A stretch of DNA of 45,806 bases from positions 1 through 45,806 of the forward strand of contig JAUSJX010000083.1 of the NCBI GenBank assembly GCA_030647435.1, given 5' to 3'. This DNA comes from Candidatus Rokuibacteriota bacterium. Its GTDB lineage: Bacteria > Methylomirabilota > Methylomirabilia > Rokubacteriales > CSP1-6. Position numbers and translations under genes: made by a program. How positions within the stretch are numbered: position 1 is the first letter of the stretch; every line of letters starts with the position of its first letter. This document shows, piece by piece, positions 14,615-22,437 of this stretch. The notes beneath the pieces were generated by a model. That model did not search any database and was not told the origin of the DNA. It was given only the letters and a program-made list of their open reading frames with translations.

Positions 14615-14651
14615 GAGCGGCCTCGGTCCAGAGCCGTCGTGGCCCAGGCAC

Positions 14652-15035
14652 ATGGCCCAGCGGATCTTAGTCGCGGATGACGACCCCTCCTCACTGGAGG
14701 GACTGCGCGTGCTGCTAGCGAACTGGGGATATGAGGTAGAGACCGCCTCGGACGGACGGGTTGCACTGCAGAAGATCTCGGCGGCCAAGCCCAAGGCGGT
14801 CATCATGGACGTGGTCATGCCCATGATGGACGGGCTCGAGCTCCTGGGCGCGCTCCGAATCGAGAGACCCGGGATGCCCGTCATCGTCCTGACAGGGCAG
14901 GGGGGCCTTGACACGCTCTTGCGCGCGAGGCAGCAGGGAGCCTACGCGTATCTCGCGAAGCCGGTAGACGTCGGGCGCCTCAAGAGCGTGTTGGCCCGCG
15001 CACTCGCAAAGCCGGAGGGGGGGACGACGCCGTGA
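14652..15035 (+). CDS. Stand-alone response-regulator receiver
   Basis: A 127-residue CheY-type domain with no output domain: acidic pair in LVADDD, phospho-acceptor Asp53 in IMDVVMPMMDG, Thr/Ser position in VLTGQG and Lys in LAKPVD. Its sequence is close to the receivers of the two NtrC-type proteins here (the same ...LLANWGYEVETASDG... pattern), so it probably arose from one of them or shares their kinase. It overlaps the YjbQ gene by 4 nt. It likely acts as a phosphate sink or by protein contact (inference). Confidence 0.85.
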   Translation: MAQRILVADDDPSSLEGLRVLLANWGYEVETASDGRVALQKISAAKPKAVIMDVVMPMMDGLELLGALRIERPGMPVIVLTGQGGLDTLLRARQQGAYAYLAKPVDVGRLKSVLARALAKPEGGTTP

Positions 15036-15493
15036 CAGCGACCATCGTGGACCGGCGGGGCGGGTTGAAGGTCGTGCGGCAGACCTTCGCGGTCTCCAGC
15101 GCGACGCACCGGCAGGCGATCGACGTGACGCCCCAGGTGCGGGGCGCCCTCCACGGCGCCGGCGTGTCGAACGGGCTCGTCATCGCCAACTGCCTGCACA
15201 CGACCTGCGCGGTGGTCATCGACGAGCCCCGGCCCGAGCTGGTCGACCACCTGGTGCGGCTGATCGGCCGCCTGGTGGATGACGACGCTCCATACAAGCA
15301 TAACGATCCGCGACTCTCGGACTGCGAGCGGGGCAACGCCGCGGCGCACTTGCGCGCGACCATCCTGGGGCACGGAGTCGCCGTCGGCGTCACGGACAGC
15401 GAGCTTCTGCTGGCCGGGTCCCAGGCCATCATCCTCGCGGAATGGGACGGCCCGCGCCCACGGCAGATGCACGTCCAGATCATGGGGATATAA
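15032..15493 (+). CDS. YjbQ/UPF0047 family protein
   Basis: A 153-residue protein starting at GTG 15032, which overlaps the TGA of the receiver gene. Family marks: NCLHTTCAVVIDE (the HTTxxxxxNE block, Asn to Asp), HNDPRLSDCERGNAAAHLRATILG (the DNxxSHLRAxLLG block) and the end GPRPRQMHVQIMG. Members form compact trimers; some show weak thiamin-phosphate synthase activity, but their true role is not settled. The usual GxWQ is GSQAIILAEWDGPR here. Confidence 0.85.
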   Translation: MTATIVDRRGGLKVVRQTFAVSSATHRQAIDVTPQVRGALHGAGVSNGLVIANCLHTTCAVVIDEPRPELVDHLVRLIGRLVDDDAPYKHNDPRLSDCERGNAAAHLRATILGHGVAVGVTDSELLLAGSQAIILAEWDGPRPRQMHVQIMGI

Positions 15494-15494
15494 C

Positions 15495-16175
15495 GTGGCC
15501 CTATCACGAGTTGACCTGACCCGATCGGTCCGACTCATCCGAGTCGTCGTGGCCCTGCTTCCGCTCGCCTGCGCGTGCCTCTTCCCGCCGCCGGCGTCGG
15601 CCGGAGCGCCGACAGACCAGCTCAAGGCCCCTGTCGACCAGGTGATCCGGATCCTCCGGGACCCGAGGCTCAAGCCGGACTCCATGGCGGCCGAGCGCCG
15701 GGCCGCGATCCGCAAGGAAGCTGAGTCCATCTTCGACTTCCCGGAAACCGCCAAGCGCGCGCTCGGCCGTCACTGGCAGAACTTGAGCGCCGCCGAGCAG
15801 CGCGAGTTCGTGTCCCTCTTCACCGATCTGCTCGAGCGGGCCTACCTCGTGAAGATCGAGCGATACAGTGGGGAGCCGATCGTCTACACGGGCGACTCCA
15901 TCGAGGGCGAGCTGGCGACCGTCAAGACCAAGTTCATCACGAAGCAGGGCACCGAGATTCCGATCGAGTACCGTCTTCTCCGGCACGGCGACCGCTGGCT
16001 GGTCTACGACGTCTTCGTCGAGGGGGTCAGCCTGATCGCCAACTACCGGACCCAGTTCGACCGGATCATGCGGACCGGCTCGTACCAGGAGCTCGCCCGC
16101 AGGCTCCGAGCCAACCAAGCCGAGTTCAGCGTCCCGGCAGGCTCGCAGCAGGGGGCCCGGATGCCGCGGTCGTGA
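15495..16175 (+). CDS. MlaC/Ttg2D-family periplasmic protein
   Basis: A 226-residue protein starting at GTG 15495, immediately after the YjbQ stop. Signal peptide (LIRVVVALLPLACACLFPPPASA) then the Tol_Tol_Ttg2/MlaC fold: PVDQVIRILRDPRL...IFDFPETAKRALGRHWQNLSAAEQREFVSLFTDLLERAYLVKIERY, and the C-terminal RLLRHGDRWLVYDVFVEGVSLIANYRTQF, a highly typical signature. MlaC carries phospholipids across the periplasm for outer-membrane lipid asymmetry. The other Mla components are not in this window. Confidence 0.88.
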   Translation: MALSRVDLTRSVRLIRVVVALLPLACACLFPPPASAGAPTDQLKAPVDQVIRILRDPRLKPDSMAAERRAAIRKEAESIFDFPETAKRALGRHWQNLSAAEQREFVSLFTDLLERAYLVKIERYSGEPIVYTGDSIEGELATVKTKFITKQGTEIPIEYRLLRHGDRWLVYDVFVEGVSLIANYRTQFDRIMRTGSYQELARRLRANQAEFSVPAGSQQGARMPRS

Positions 16176-16187
16176 AAGGAGCCAACC

Positions 16188-16577
16188 ATGCTTAGTCGAG
16201 CGCCACTGCGCTTCGTCCTGATCACGCTCTCCCTGGCGAGTCTCGTCTGGCTGTTCCCGGCGGCCTCGCCGGCCGGCGTCCGCCACGCCGGCACCGTGCT
16301 GGTGGTGGATGCTTCCGCCGGCACCTTGACCCTCGAGGAGTATTGGATCAATGGGCAGCGGCGTATGCTCAAGATCCGCATCACCACCGACACGCAGTTC
16401 GTCCTGTCCGAGCGCAACGAGATGTTCAGGGATCTGACCGACACGTTCACCACGACGCCGATCCACGCGACGGATCTCAGGATCGGAGACTTCGTCGTCG
16501 TCGAGCTGGTGGACACGGCTTCTGACAACCTTGCGAGCCTCGTGATGGTCACGCACCCTGCGGCGGCCGGCTCATAG
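16188..16577 (+). CDS. Exported beta-rich protein of unknown function
   Basis: A 129-residue protein with a signal peptide (RFVLITLSLASLVWLFPAASPA) and AAGGAGCC before the ATG. The mature part looks beta-strand rich: HAGTVLVVDASAGTLTLEEYW, then LKIRITTDTQFVLSE and LRIGDFVVVELVD. This recalls small exported OB/beta-barrel-like domains with a TLTL turn and a final DxVxV strand. No family named. Operon with the MlaC-like gene (12 bp gap) and the LEA-like gene. Confidence 0.7.
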   Translation: MLSRAPLRFVLITLSLASLVWLFPAASPAGVRHAGTVLVVDASAGTLTLEEYWINGQRRMLKIRITTDTQFVLSERNEMFRDLTDTFTTTPIHATDLRIGDFVVVELVDTASDNLASLVMVTHPAAAGS

Positions 16578-16596
16578 GACCAAGGAGGGATGCGCG

Positions 16597-16965
16597 ATGC
16601 TGAAGATGCTGGCAAGTTTCGCCTCCGTGCTGTTGATGCTGGGACTGCTCGGGGCGGAGCTGGCTCGGGCGGCCGATGACTCGAAGGTGAAGCAGGGCGC
16701 CAAGCAGGTCGAGAGCGGAGCCAAGCAGGTCGGCGAGGGCGTAGTGGATACCGCCAAGGGCGTTGGCAAGACGGTCGTTGGCGGCGCCGAGGTCGCGGGG
16801 GAGAAGATCAAGGAGGCCGGCGAGGCCGCCAAGCCGGCCGCCAAGAGCGCATGGAACAATGTCCGCGACGGCGCGGTGTCCTTCGGTCACAGCGTGAAGA
16901 CGTTCTTCACGCGGCTCTTCAGCGATTCAGCTGAGCGCGAAGTAGACGAGAAAAGGAAGATGTGA
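16597..16965 (+). CDS. Exported LEA-like/apolipoprotein-like helical protein
   Basis: A 122-residue protein with a signal peptide (SVLLMLGLLGAELARA) followed by Lys/Ala/Gly-rich 11-residue-like repeats (KVKQGAKQVESGAKQVGEG...DTAKGVGKTVVGGAE...EKIKEAGEAAKPAAKSA). This composition resembles late-embryogenesis-abundant group 3 and amphipathic lipid-binding helices, which protect membranes and proteins on drying. The family call rests on composition, not a motif. CAAGGAGGG precedes the ATG. Last gene of the operon before a terminator. Confidence 0.7.
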   Translation: MLKMLASFASVLLMLGLLGAELARAADDSKVKQGAKQVESGAKQVGEGVVDTAKGVGKTVVGGAEVAGEKIKEAGEAAKPAAKSAWNNVRDGAVSFGHSVKTFFTRLFSDSAEREVDEKRKM

Positions 16966-17046
16966 TCACGATCGAATCGCGGATGGGATGCCACACGCGC
17001 TGACATAGACCTCGCCCCGTGACGCCGCCGTGATGGCGGGAGGGAC

Positions 17047-17080
17047 GGCGGGCGCGGTGTGAAGAGGTACCGCGCCCGCC
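17047..17080. terminator. Hairpin between convergent genes
   Basis: GGCGGGCGCGGT / 10-nt loop / ACCGCGCCCGCC: a perfect 12-bp stem between the LEA-like gene (+) and the OmpA-type gene (-); probably serves both. Confidence 0.65.
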
Positions 17081-17161
17081 CTGAGTGGGACCCCTACGTC
17101 ACCTGTCGTTCTCGACGCTCACGGGTTCTCGCGCATGCCGGCGCCCGACGCCAGCGCGCTG

Positions 17162-17776
17162 CTACTCAACGTCGGTCATCAGCGTGACGGTCACCCGGCG
17201 CTTCTTCTCGTCGGGAGTGCCGCGGTCGCCGAGCGGGCCCATGCCGATGGCCTGCACGCGAGAGAGCTGCACGCCCTTGTCCGCGAGGAAGCGGCGGACG
17301 GCCTCGACACGGCGCTGGGCGAGCGTGTAGTTGTAGCTCTTGGTGCCCTTGGGGTCGGTGAAGCCGCCGAGCTTGACCACGAGCGTCGGGCTCGCTTCCA
17401 GCTCCTTGACTACGGTGAGGAGGGCGGTCTGGGCCCCGTCGGAGAGGTCGGCCTGGTCGAACCCGAAGTAGATCTCGACTGTGTCCACCGTCTTCTGGTT
17501 GTAGCGGTTCGACCAGAGGCGCGTGAGGCGGCTGTCCACGCCGCCGGCCTTGGCCATGGCGCCGTCGGCGCGCTCACCGGCGTCGCGCGTGAGCCGGGTA
17601 GTCTCGCCGAGATTCGTCTCGGTGGTCTTGATCTGCCCGCTGAGCCCGTCCATCCGCTCGCCGATCTCGGCTTCCTTCTTGCCCATGAGATCGCGGACCC
17701 AGTCCCGACTCGCGCAGCCTGAGACGACCATGAGCACGGCAGGTAGCAGCACGGCGATCCTTGTCATCTGCAGCAT
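17162..17776 (-). CDS. OmpA-family peptidoglycan-associated lipoprotein
   Basis: A 204-residue protein. Lipoprotein signal (IAVLLPAVLMVVSGC), then a coiled-coil region (residues 35-95, KKEAEIGERMDGLSGQIK...) and an OmpA C-terminal domain: VEIYFGFDQADLSDGAQTALLTVVKEL...LGGFTDPKGTKSYNYTLAQRRVEAVRRFLADKGV, with the Asp/Arg pair that binds diaminopimelate. It tethers the outer membrane to peptidoglycan. AAGGAGG lies 5 nt before the ATG at 17776. It has its own sigma-54 promoter and shares activator-like sites with the divergent regulator gene at 18094. Confidence 0.88.
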   Translation of the reverse strand: MLQMTRIAVLLPAVLMVVSGCASRDWVRDLMGKKEAEIGERMDGLSGQIKTTETNLGETTRLTRDAGERADGAMAKAGGVDSRLTRLWSNRYNQKTVDTVEIYFGFDQADLSDGAQTALLTVVKELEASPTLVVKLGGFTDPKGTKSYNYTLAQRRVEAVRRFLADKGVQLSRVQAIGMGPLGDRGTPDEKKRRVTVTLMTDVE

Positions 17777-17827
17777 TCTGACCTCCTTCTCCAGGGTTGA
17801 GGACGATTGAGGTCGTCCGCTCGGAAT

Positions 17828-17842
17828 GCAACATATGCGCCA
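17828..17842 (-). promoter_or_regulatory. Sigma-54 promoter of the OmpA-type gene
   Basis: Minus strand TGGCGCATATGTTGC, one mismatch (A to G). Predicted start near 17816, a 40-nt leader. Confidence 0.6.
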
Positions 17843-17907
17843 GCACTGGACCGCAGGCTTTCGCCGTCGAGAGGGTCGATGGCGGGCACGTCGCGGCCGG
17901 CGACCGC

Positions 17908-17918
17908 GTAATCTTTAC
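17908..17918. promoter_or_regulatory. Putative activator site GTAATCTTTAC
   Basis: Perfect GTAA-N3-TTAC. First of two sites 21 bp apart (two helical turns) in the divergent region between the OmpA-type and NtrC-type genes. Confidence 0.6.
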
Positions 17919-17928
17919 GCGGGGCCGT

Positions 17929-17939
17929 GTAAGCGTTAC
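17929..17939. promoter_or_regulatory. Putative activator site GTAAGCGTTAC
   Basis: Perfect GTAA-N3-TTAC; 21 bp from the previous site, centred 92 bp from the -24 element at 17842 and 89 bp from the one at 18023. Confidence 0.6.
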
Positions 17940-18022
17940 TCGACGCCCGCGGCTGCGAGACCGGTGGAGGCCTCCGCGAGCCTGGTTCCCGCGGTTGCCT
18001 GCACTTGACTGCCATCCCGGTT

Positions 18023-18037
18023 TGGCACAGCCTATGT
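18023..18037 (+). promoter_or_regulatory. Weak sigma-54-like promoter of the NtrC-type gene
   Basis: TGGCACAGCCTATGT keeps the -24 box but has GT instead of GC at -12. It lies at the right distance from the activator sites and from the ATG at 18094, but the -12 change makes it doubtful. Confidence 0.35.
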
Positions 18038-18093
18038 AAGCGGTTCGACTGCACTCGGGGTGTCACCGCACCTTTGGGGGCGAGATAAATCCC

Positions 18094-19482
18094 ATGAGCC
18101 TCAAGATACTGGTAGTTGATGACGAGACCGCCGCGCGGAGGGGGCTGGTGTCTCTCCTCTCGGGCTGGGGCTACGCCGTCGAGGAAGCCGCCGACGGGCA
18201 GGAAGCCCTCGAAAAGGCCGTCGCCGGCCTGCCGTCAGTGGTCATCACCGACCTCGTCATGCCCCGTCTCGACGGCCACGCTCTCCTCAAGGCGCTGCGC
18301 GAGGAAGCGCCCTTTGCCGCCGTCATCCTTTTAACAGGGCAGGGCAGTATCGAGACCGCCGTGGCCGCCATGAAGGACGGCGCCTACGACTACCTGACCA
18401 AGCCCGTGGAGGTGGCGCGCCTCAAGCTGCTCATTCCCAAGGCCGCCTCCAGCAGCGAGGCCCTGCGCGAGGTCGCGCTCCTGCGCCGTCAGCTCCGCCA
18501 AGTCATGGGTATGGGGCGGCTGGTGGGCACCGGGCCCGCGATGCAGGCGCTCTACCGGATGATCGAGATGGCGGCGCCCACGCCGGCGCCGGTCCTGATC
18601 TCGGGGGAGAGCGGCACGGGCAAGGAGCTGGTGGCGCGGACCATCCACGAGCTGTCGCCGCGGGCGCAGGCGCCATTCGTCGCGGTCAACTGCGCGGCCA
18701 TTCCCGAGACGCTCCTCGAGAGCGAGATCTTCGGCCATGAGAAGGGCGCCTTCACGGGCGCGCTCGAGCGCCGGGCCGGCTGCTTCGAGCTCGCGCACCA
18801 GGGGACGCTCTTCCTCGACGAGATCGCCGAGATGAACCCGGCGATGCAGGCCAAGTTCCTTCGGATCCTCGAGACCAGCGTGGTCAGGCGCCTGGGCGGC
18901 CGCGCCGAGGTCAAGATGGACGTGCGCGTGCTGGCGGCCACGAACAAGGACCCACAAAAGGCGCTGCGAGATGGCACGCTTCGCGAGGACCTGTACTACC
19001 GCCTGAACGTGGTCAGCCTTGCGCTGCCGCCGCTCCGCGACCGGCGCGAGGACATCCCGCTCCTCATCCAGGCCTTCGTCGAGGAGTTCAACGCCAAGTA
19101 CGACAGGCGCATCGGCGGCGTCGACCAGGCGGCGCAGGCGGCGCTCGAGGCGGCCCCGTGGCCCGGCAACGTGCGCGAGCTGAGGAACACCCTCGAGCGG
19201 GCGGTCATCGTCTGCGGCGAGGGGCGGATCGGCCTCAGGCACCTGGCTGATCCGTCCGGCAGCGCCAGCCCGCGGGCGGCCGCCCCGCTCCCCGAGCATC
19301 CCTCGGCGGTGTCCGGGAACGACTTGGCCGTGCCCATCGGGACGAGCCTGGATGAAGCGGAAAAGCAGCTGATCCTGCGCACGCTTGCCGCCCAGGACAA
19401 CAACAAGACGCGGGCCGCTCAGGTTCTGGGTATCAGCCTCAAGACGCTGCATAACAAGCTCAAGGCGTACGGCGGCCCATGA
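18094..19482 (+). CDS. NtrC-family sigma-54-dependent response regulator
   Basis: A complete 462-residue regulator. Receiver: Asp53 in TDLVMPRLDG, Thr81, Lys103. AAA+ domain: Walker A GESGTGKE (residues 172-179), sigma-54 loop GAFTGA (219-224), Walker B LFLDEIAEM, DVRVLAATNKD, and RLNVVSLALPPLRDRREDIPLL. The C-terminal Fis-type helix-turn-helix (NNKTRAAQVLGISLKTLHNKLKAYG) should bind a palindrome. It overlaps the kinase gene by 4 nt, so they form a two-component pair. It is the best candidate for the protein that binds the GTAA-N3-TTAC sites in the window (inference), two of which lie in its own promoter region. Confidence 0.93.
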   Translation: MSLKILVVDDETAARRGLVSLLSGWGYAVEEAADGQEALEKAVAGLPSVVITDLVMPRLDGHALLKALREEAPFAAVILLTGQGSIETAVAAMKDGAYDYLTKPVEVARLKLLIPKAASSSEALREVALLRRQLRQVMGMGRLVGTGPAMQALYRMIEMAAPTPAPVLISGESGTGKELVARTIHELSPRAQAPFVAVNCAAIPETLLESEIFGHEKGAFTGALERRAGCFELAHQGTLFLDEIAEMNPAMQAKFLRILETSVVRRLGGRAEVKMDVRVLAATNKDPQKALRDGTLREDLYYRLNVVSLALPPLRDRREDIPLLIQAFVEEFNAKYDRRIGGVDQAAQAALEAAPWPGNVRELRNTLERAVIVCGEGRIGLRHLADPSGSASPRAAAPLPEHPSAVSGNDLAVPIGTSLDEAEKQLILRTLAAQDNNKTRAAQVLGISLKTLHNKLKAYGGP

Positions 19483-20963
19483 GGCTCCGGCTGGGGATCC
19501 GCTTCAAGGAAGCGGTCGCGGTCAGCCTGGTCGCGCTGACCCTGGTGGCGGTGACCACGGCTGTGCACCTCGCCCAGCTCACCCGCGTGATAGTGGAGGA
19601 GGCGGGGCGCCAGGTCCAGCTCGTGGCGCGGCAGATCTACGCCCAGAGCAGCCGCTCGATCCTGCGGGGGTCGCGGCGGGCCCCGAATGAATTGCTGCGG
19701 CGGGACGGCGAGCTCCGCGGCTTCCTTGATGCCAGCGTCGGCTACTCGCCACACCTGCTGTACGTGCTGATCGCCGACCGCGCCGGGCGGGTCATCGTGC
19801 ACACGGAGCGGCCGCGGGAGGGGACCGTGGCGCCGGTCTACCCAAGCCTCGACGCGCTCCTGAAGGAGAACGCCGCCTCGCGCTTTCTCACCCTCTATCG
19901 CGCCGGGCAGACGTACGAGGTCGTGCTGCCGATGAACCTGAACGGCGAGCCCTTCGGGAGCATTCGGCTGGGACTCAGCACGACGCTCCTCAGGCGCGAG
20001 CTCAACTCGGCCCTGCGCCAGAGCCTGACGCTGGCCGCGCTGGCCCTGCCGCTGGCGTGGCTCGTGGCCTGGGCCCTCGCGCGGCTGATGCTGAAGCCCC
20101 TGCGCTCGCTGACGCGGGAGGTCGGGCGGCTCGCCCGCGGCGAGTTCGAGATCGCGCCGTCCAGAGTAGCGCACGACGAGTTCCAGGAGCTGTCCGCGGA
20201 CCTCCAACGGCTGGGGCAGCAGCTCGAGCCGGCCCGCGTGGCCATGCTCTCCGAGCGCGCCCACGTGACCGTCCAGTCACTCGTGAGCTACTCCCAGCGG
20301 CTGGCGGCGCTCGGCCGCCTGACCTCGGGGGTGGCCCACGAGGTCAAGAATCCGCTCAACGCGATGATGATCCATCTCGAGCTTCTCAAGGAGCGGCTGG
20401 ACGCACCTTCCCAGGAGGTGCAGCAGAGCCTGGAGGTGATCGGCAGCGAGATCCGGCGTCTCGACCGCGTCGTGCAGGGTTTCCTGCGCTTCATGCGGCC
20501 GCACGAGCTGGAGCTCAAGGCCATCGAGGTCGCGACGCTCGTCCAGAGCGCCGTGGTGCTCGTCGAGGCCGAGTGGCAGAGCCAGGGGATCCGCTTTGCC
20601 GTCGAGGTGGCGCCGGGGCTGCCCACCATCGAGGCCGACGAAGAGCTTCTCCGGCAGGCCTTGCTCAACCTCATCCAGAACGCCTGCCAGGCCATGCCGC
20701 GCGGCGGCTTCGTCACGGTCGGGGCCCGGGTCGAGGGCACCACGCTCTGCCTCGAGGTGACGGACGAGGGCGTGGGCATCGCGCCCGACGACGTCGAGCG
20801 CATCTTCACGCTGTATTACACGACCAGGCCCGACGGCACCGGCATCGGGCTCTCGGTCGTCTACCGCATCGTGCAGATGCACGACGGCTCGATCGACGTG
20901 CGGAGCGAGCTCGGCCGGGGCACGACCATGACGGTCCGGCTGCCATTGAGGGGAGCGCGATGA
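19479..20963 (+). CDS. Membrane sensor histidine kinase (NtrB/ZraS-like)
   Basis: A 494-residue kinase. TM1 about residues 11-33, an extracytoplasmic domain 34-180 (with PHLLYVLIADRAGRVIVHTE, a PAS/CACHE-like fold signature), TM2 about 181-203, HAMP 204-255, HisKA with His287 in SGVAHEVKNPLNAM, and an ATPase with LIQNACQAMPRGG, DEGVGI, and TRPDGTGIGLSVVYRI. The short final HATPase box and EVKNPLN are typical of NtrB-like kinases that partner NtrC regulators. It detects an envelope signal and phosphorylates the regulator at 18094 (inferred from the overlap). The next gene encodes a lipoprotein that might take part in sensing. Confidence 0.92.
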   Translation: MRLRLGIRFKEAVAVSLVALTLVAVTTAVHLAQLTRVIVEEAGRQVQLVARQIYAQSSRSILRGSRRAPNELLRRDGELRGFLDASVGYSPHLLYVLIADRAGRVIVHTERPREGTVAPVYPSLDALLKENAASRFLTLYRAGQTYEVVLPMNLNGEPFGSIRLGLSTTLLRRELNSALRQSLTLAALALPLAWLVAWALARLMLKPLRSLTREVGRLARGEFEIAPSRVAHDEFQELSADLQRLGQQLEPARVAMLSERAHVTVQSLVSYSQRLAALGRLTSGVAHEVKNPLNAMMIHLELLKERLDAPSQEVQQSLEVIGSEIRRLDRVVQGFLRFMRPHELELKAIEVATLVQSAVVLVEAEWQSQGIRFAVEVAPGLPTIEADEELLRQALLNLIQNACQAMPRGGFVTVGARVEGTTLCLEVTDEGVGIAPDDVERIFTLYYTTRPDGTGIGLSVVYRIVQMHDGSIDVRSELGRGTTMTVRLPLRGAR

Positions 20964-21448
20964 GACTCGCGCTGCTCGTTGTCGCGGCGTGCCTGGGCCT
21001 TACGGGCTGCGCGACGATCAAGAGCTGGTTCGCGCCTTCGACCCCGCCCGCCGGGGCCGAGCAGCCGGAGGAGCGCGCGAGGCGAGCCGCGCCCCCGCCG
21101 ACATCGAGCCCACCGCACGCGGCGCCGCCGCGTCCCGGCACGCCGGCGCCTGCGCCGCCTCCGGTCCCCGCTGACGCGCCGCCGCCTGTGCTCTCGCCCG
21201 TGCTGAGCGCAGTGGATGAGCAGAGGCTCCGCGCCGAGACCCAGCAGCGCATCGACGGCGCCGAGCAGCGTCTGCGCCAGATCGATCAGGCGAAGCTCGC
21301 GTCCGGTCAGCAGGACAGCCTGCAGACCGTCCAGAGCTTCCTCGACAAGGCGCGCGAGGCGCTCCAAGCGCAGGACGTCCAGCGTGCCTTCACCCTGGCC
21401 GACAAGGCGTACCTTTTGGCGGACGAGCTGGCCAGACGCCCGCGTTGA
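20960..21448 (+). CDS. Proline-rich lipoprotein with helical C-terminus
   Basis: A 162-residue protein whose ATG overlaps the kinase stop (ATGA). Lipoprotein signal ALLVVAACLGLTGC, then a Pro/Ala-rich spacer (about residues 30-85), then a helical region (RLRAETQQRIDGAEQRLRQIDQAKL... QSFLDKAREALQAQDVQRAFTLADKAYLLADEL) that looks like a TPR-like pair of helices. Probably outer-membrane anchored. Its place in the two-component operon suggests an accessory role in signal perception. No named family. Confidence 0.75.
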   Translation: MRLALLVVAACLGLTGCATIKSWFAPSTPPAGAEQPEERARRAAPPPTSSPPHAAPPRPGTPAPAPPPVPADAPPPVLSPVLSAVDEQRLRAETQQRIDGAEQRLRQIDQAKLASGQQDSLQTVQSFLDKAREALQAQDVQRAFTLADKAYLLADELARRPR

Positions 21449-21469
21449 CCCGGCGCCGGCGGGCTCCGT

Positions 21470-21480
21470 GTAAGCCTTCC
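21470..21480. promoter_or_regulatory. Putative activator site GTAAGCCTTCC
   Basis: One mismatch to GTAA-N3-TTAC. Lies 21 bp from the next site; 113 bp from the otsB -24 element. Confidence 0.45.
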
Positions 21481-21490
21481 CCCACCCTGG

Positions 21491-21501
21491 GTAACTCTTA
21501 C
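21491..21501. promoter_or_regulatory. Putative activator site GTAACTCTTAC
   Basis: Perfect GTAA-N3-TTAC, 92 bp upstream of the otsB -24 element. Confidence 0.55.
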
Positions 21502-21587
21502 CTCCCGCTCTCCACGCGCCACGCCGGCGAAGACGTCTAAGTCCGCGTCACGCCGTGGTTGCCGTGCCATGGCGTGATGACGGGCGG

Positions 21588-21602
21588 TGGCACGGGCCTT
21601 GC
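21588..21602 (+). promoter_or_regulatory. Sigma-54 promoter of the otsBA operon
   Basis: TGGCACGGGCCTTGC, a perfect match. The predicted start (about 21614) is only 2 nt before ATG 21616, implying a leaderless or nearly leaderless otsB message. Confidence 0.8.
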
Positions 21603-21615
21603 GCATGGACACCGT

Positions 21616-22437
21616 ATGCACAACGGTCTGGTCGAAGACGCCAAAGTACTCACGGATCGGATAGGGGAATGGCTGGGCGACGGCCGCAGTCTCCTGTTCA
21701 TGACCGACTATGACGGCACGCTGACGCCGCACGTGCCGAACCCGGCCGAAGCCTGGCTCGGGCAGCGAGTGCAGCGACAGCTCTCCGCGCTGGCCCGGGC
21801 GCCGCAGGTCCGCCTGGCTATCGTCTCCGGGCGAGATCTCGGCGATGTGACTGCGCGCGTCGGCGTCGCCGGCGCGGTCTACGCGGGCTGCCATGGCCTT
21901 CAGGTCGACGGGCCCGGCATCGCGTTCAGTCATCCGGAGGCGGTCGCGCAGCAGCGGACAGTGCAGGCGGTCGGCGAGGAGCTCGCGCAGCGGGTCGCGG
22001 GGATCGACGGCGTGCGGGTCGAGCCCAAGCGTCTCTGCATCACCGTCCACTACCGCGACGTGCCGGACGAGGCGCGGCGCCTGGTCGCGGTCGAGCTGGA
22101 GCAGGCCCTCGCGCGCGAGGGGGGGCGGCTCAAGATCTTCCACGGCACCAAGGCCATCGAGATCCTGCCGCAGGTGGCCTGGAGCAAGGGGCACTGCGCC
22201 AAGCAGATTCGCGACTGGGCGCTCCAGACACTTCCGAAACCCATGCTCTCCGTCTACATGGGCGACGACTGGACCGATGAGCTGGCCTTCGAGGCGCTCC
22301 TGGGGCAGGCCATCACGGTGCGCGTGGGCCCCCCGGACATCGTCTCCCGCGCCACCTACCGGCTCGACGACGTAGACGCCGTTCACGAGCTGATCGAGCG
22401 CCTGGCGACCGTGGTCGGGTGGCGGCCCGTGCCATGA
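21616..22437 (+). CDS. otsB: Trehalose-6-phosphate phosphatase
   Basis: A 273-residue HAD phosphatase that removes phosphate from trehalose-6-phosphate. Motif I MTDYDGTL (nucleophile first Asp), motif II IVSGRD, cap-domain substrate contacts (CHGLQ, KRLCITVHYRD), motif III Lys in WSKGH, and motif IV MGDDWTDE. The start is set at ATG 21616 because the sigma-54 promoter ends at 21602; a longer frame from 21559 would begin upstream of it. No ribosome site is visible. The stop overlaps the otsA start (ATGA), so OtsA product is handed to OtsB from one coupled message. Cytoplasmic. Confidence 0.9.
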   Translation: MHNGLVEDAKVLTDRIGEWLGDGRSLLFMTDYDGTLTPHVPNPAEAWLGQRVQRQLSALARAPQVRLAIVSGRDLGDVTARVGVAGAVYAGCHGLQVDGPGIAFSHPEAVAQQRTVQAVGEELAQRVAGIDGVRVEPKRLCITVHYRDVPDEARRLVAVELEQALAREGGRLKIFHGTKAIEILPQVAWSKGHCAKQIRDWALQTLPKPMLSVYMGDDWTDELAFEALLGQAITVRVGPPDIVSRATYRLDDVDAVHELIERLATVVGWRPVP

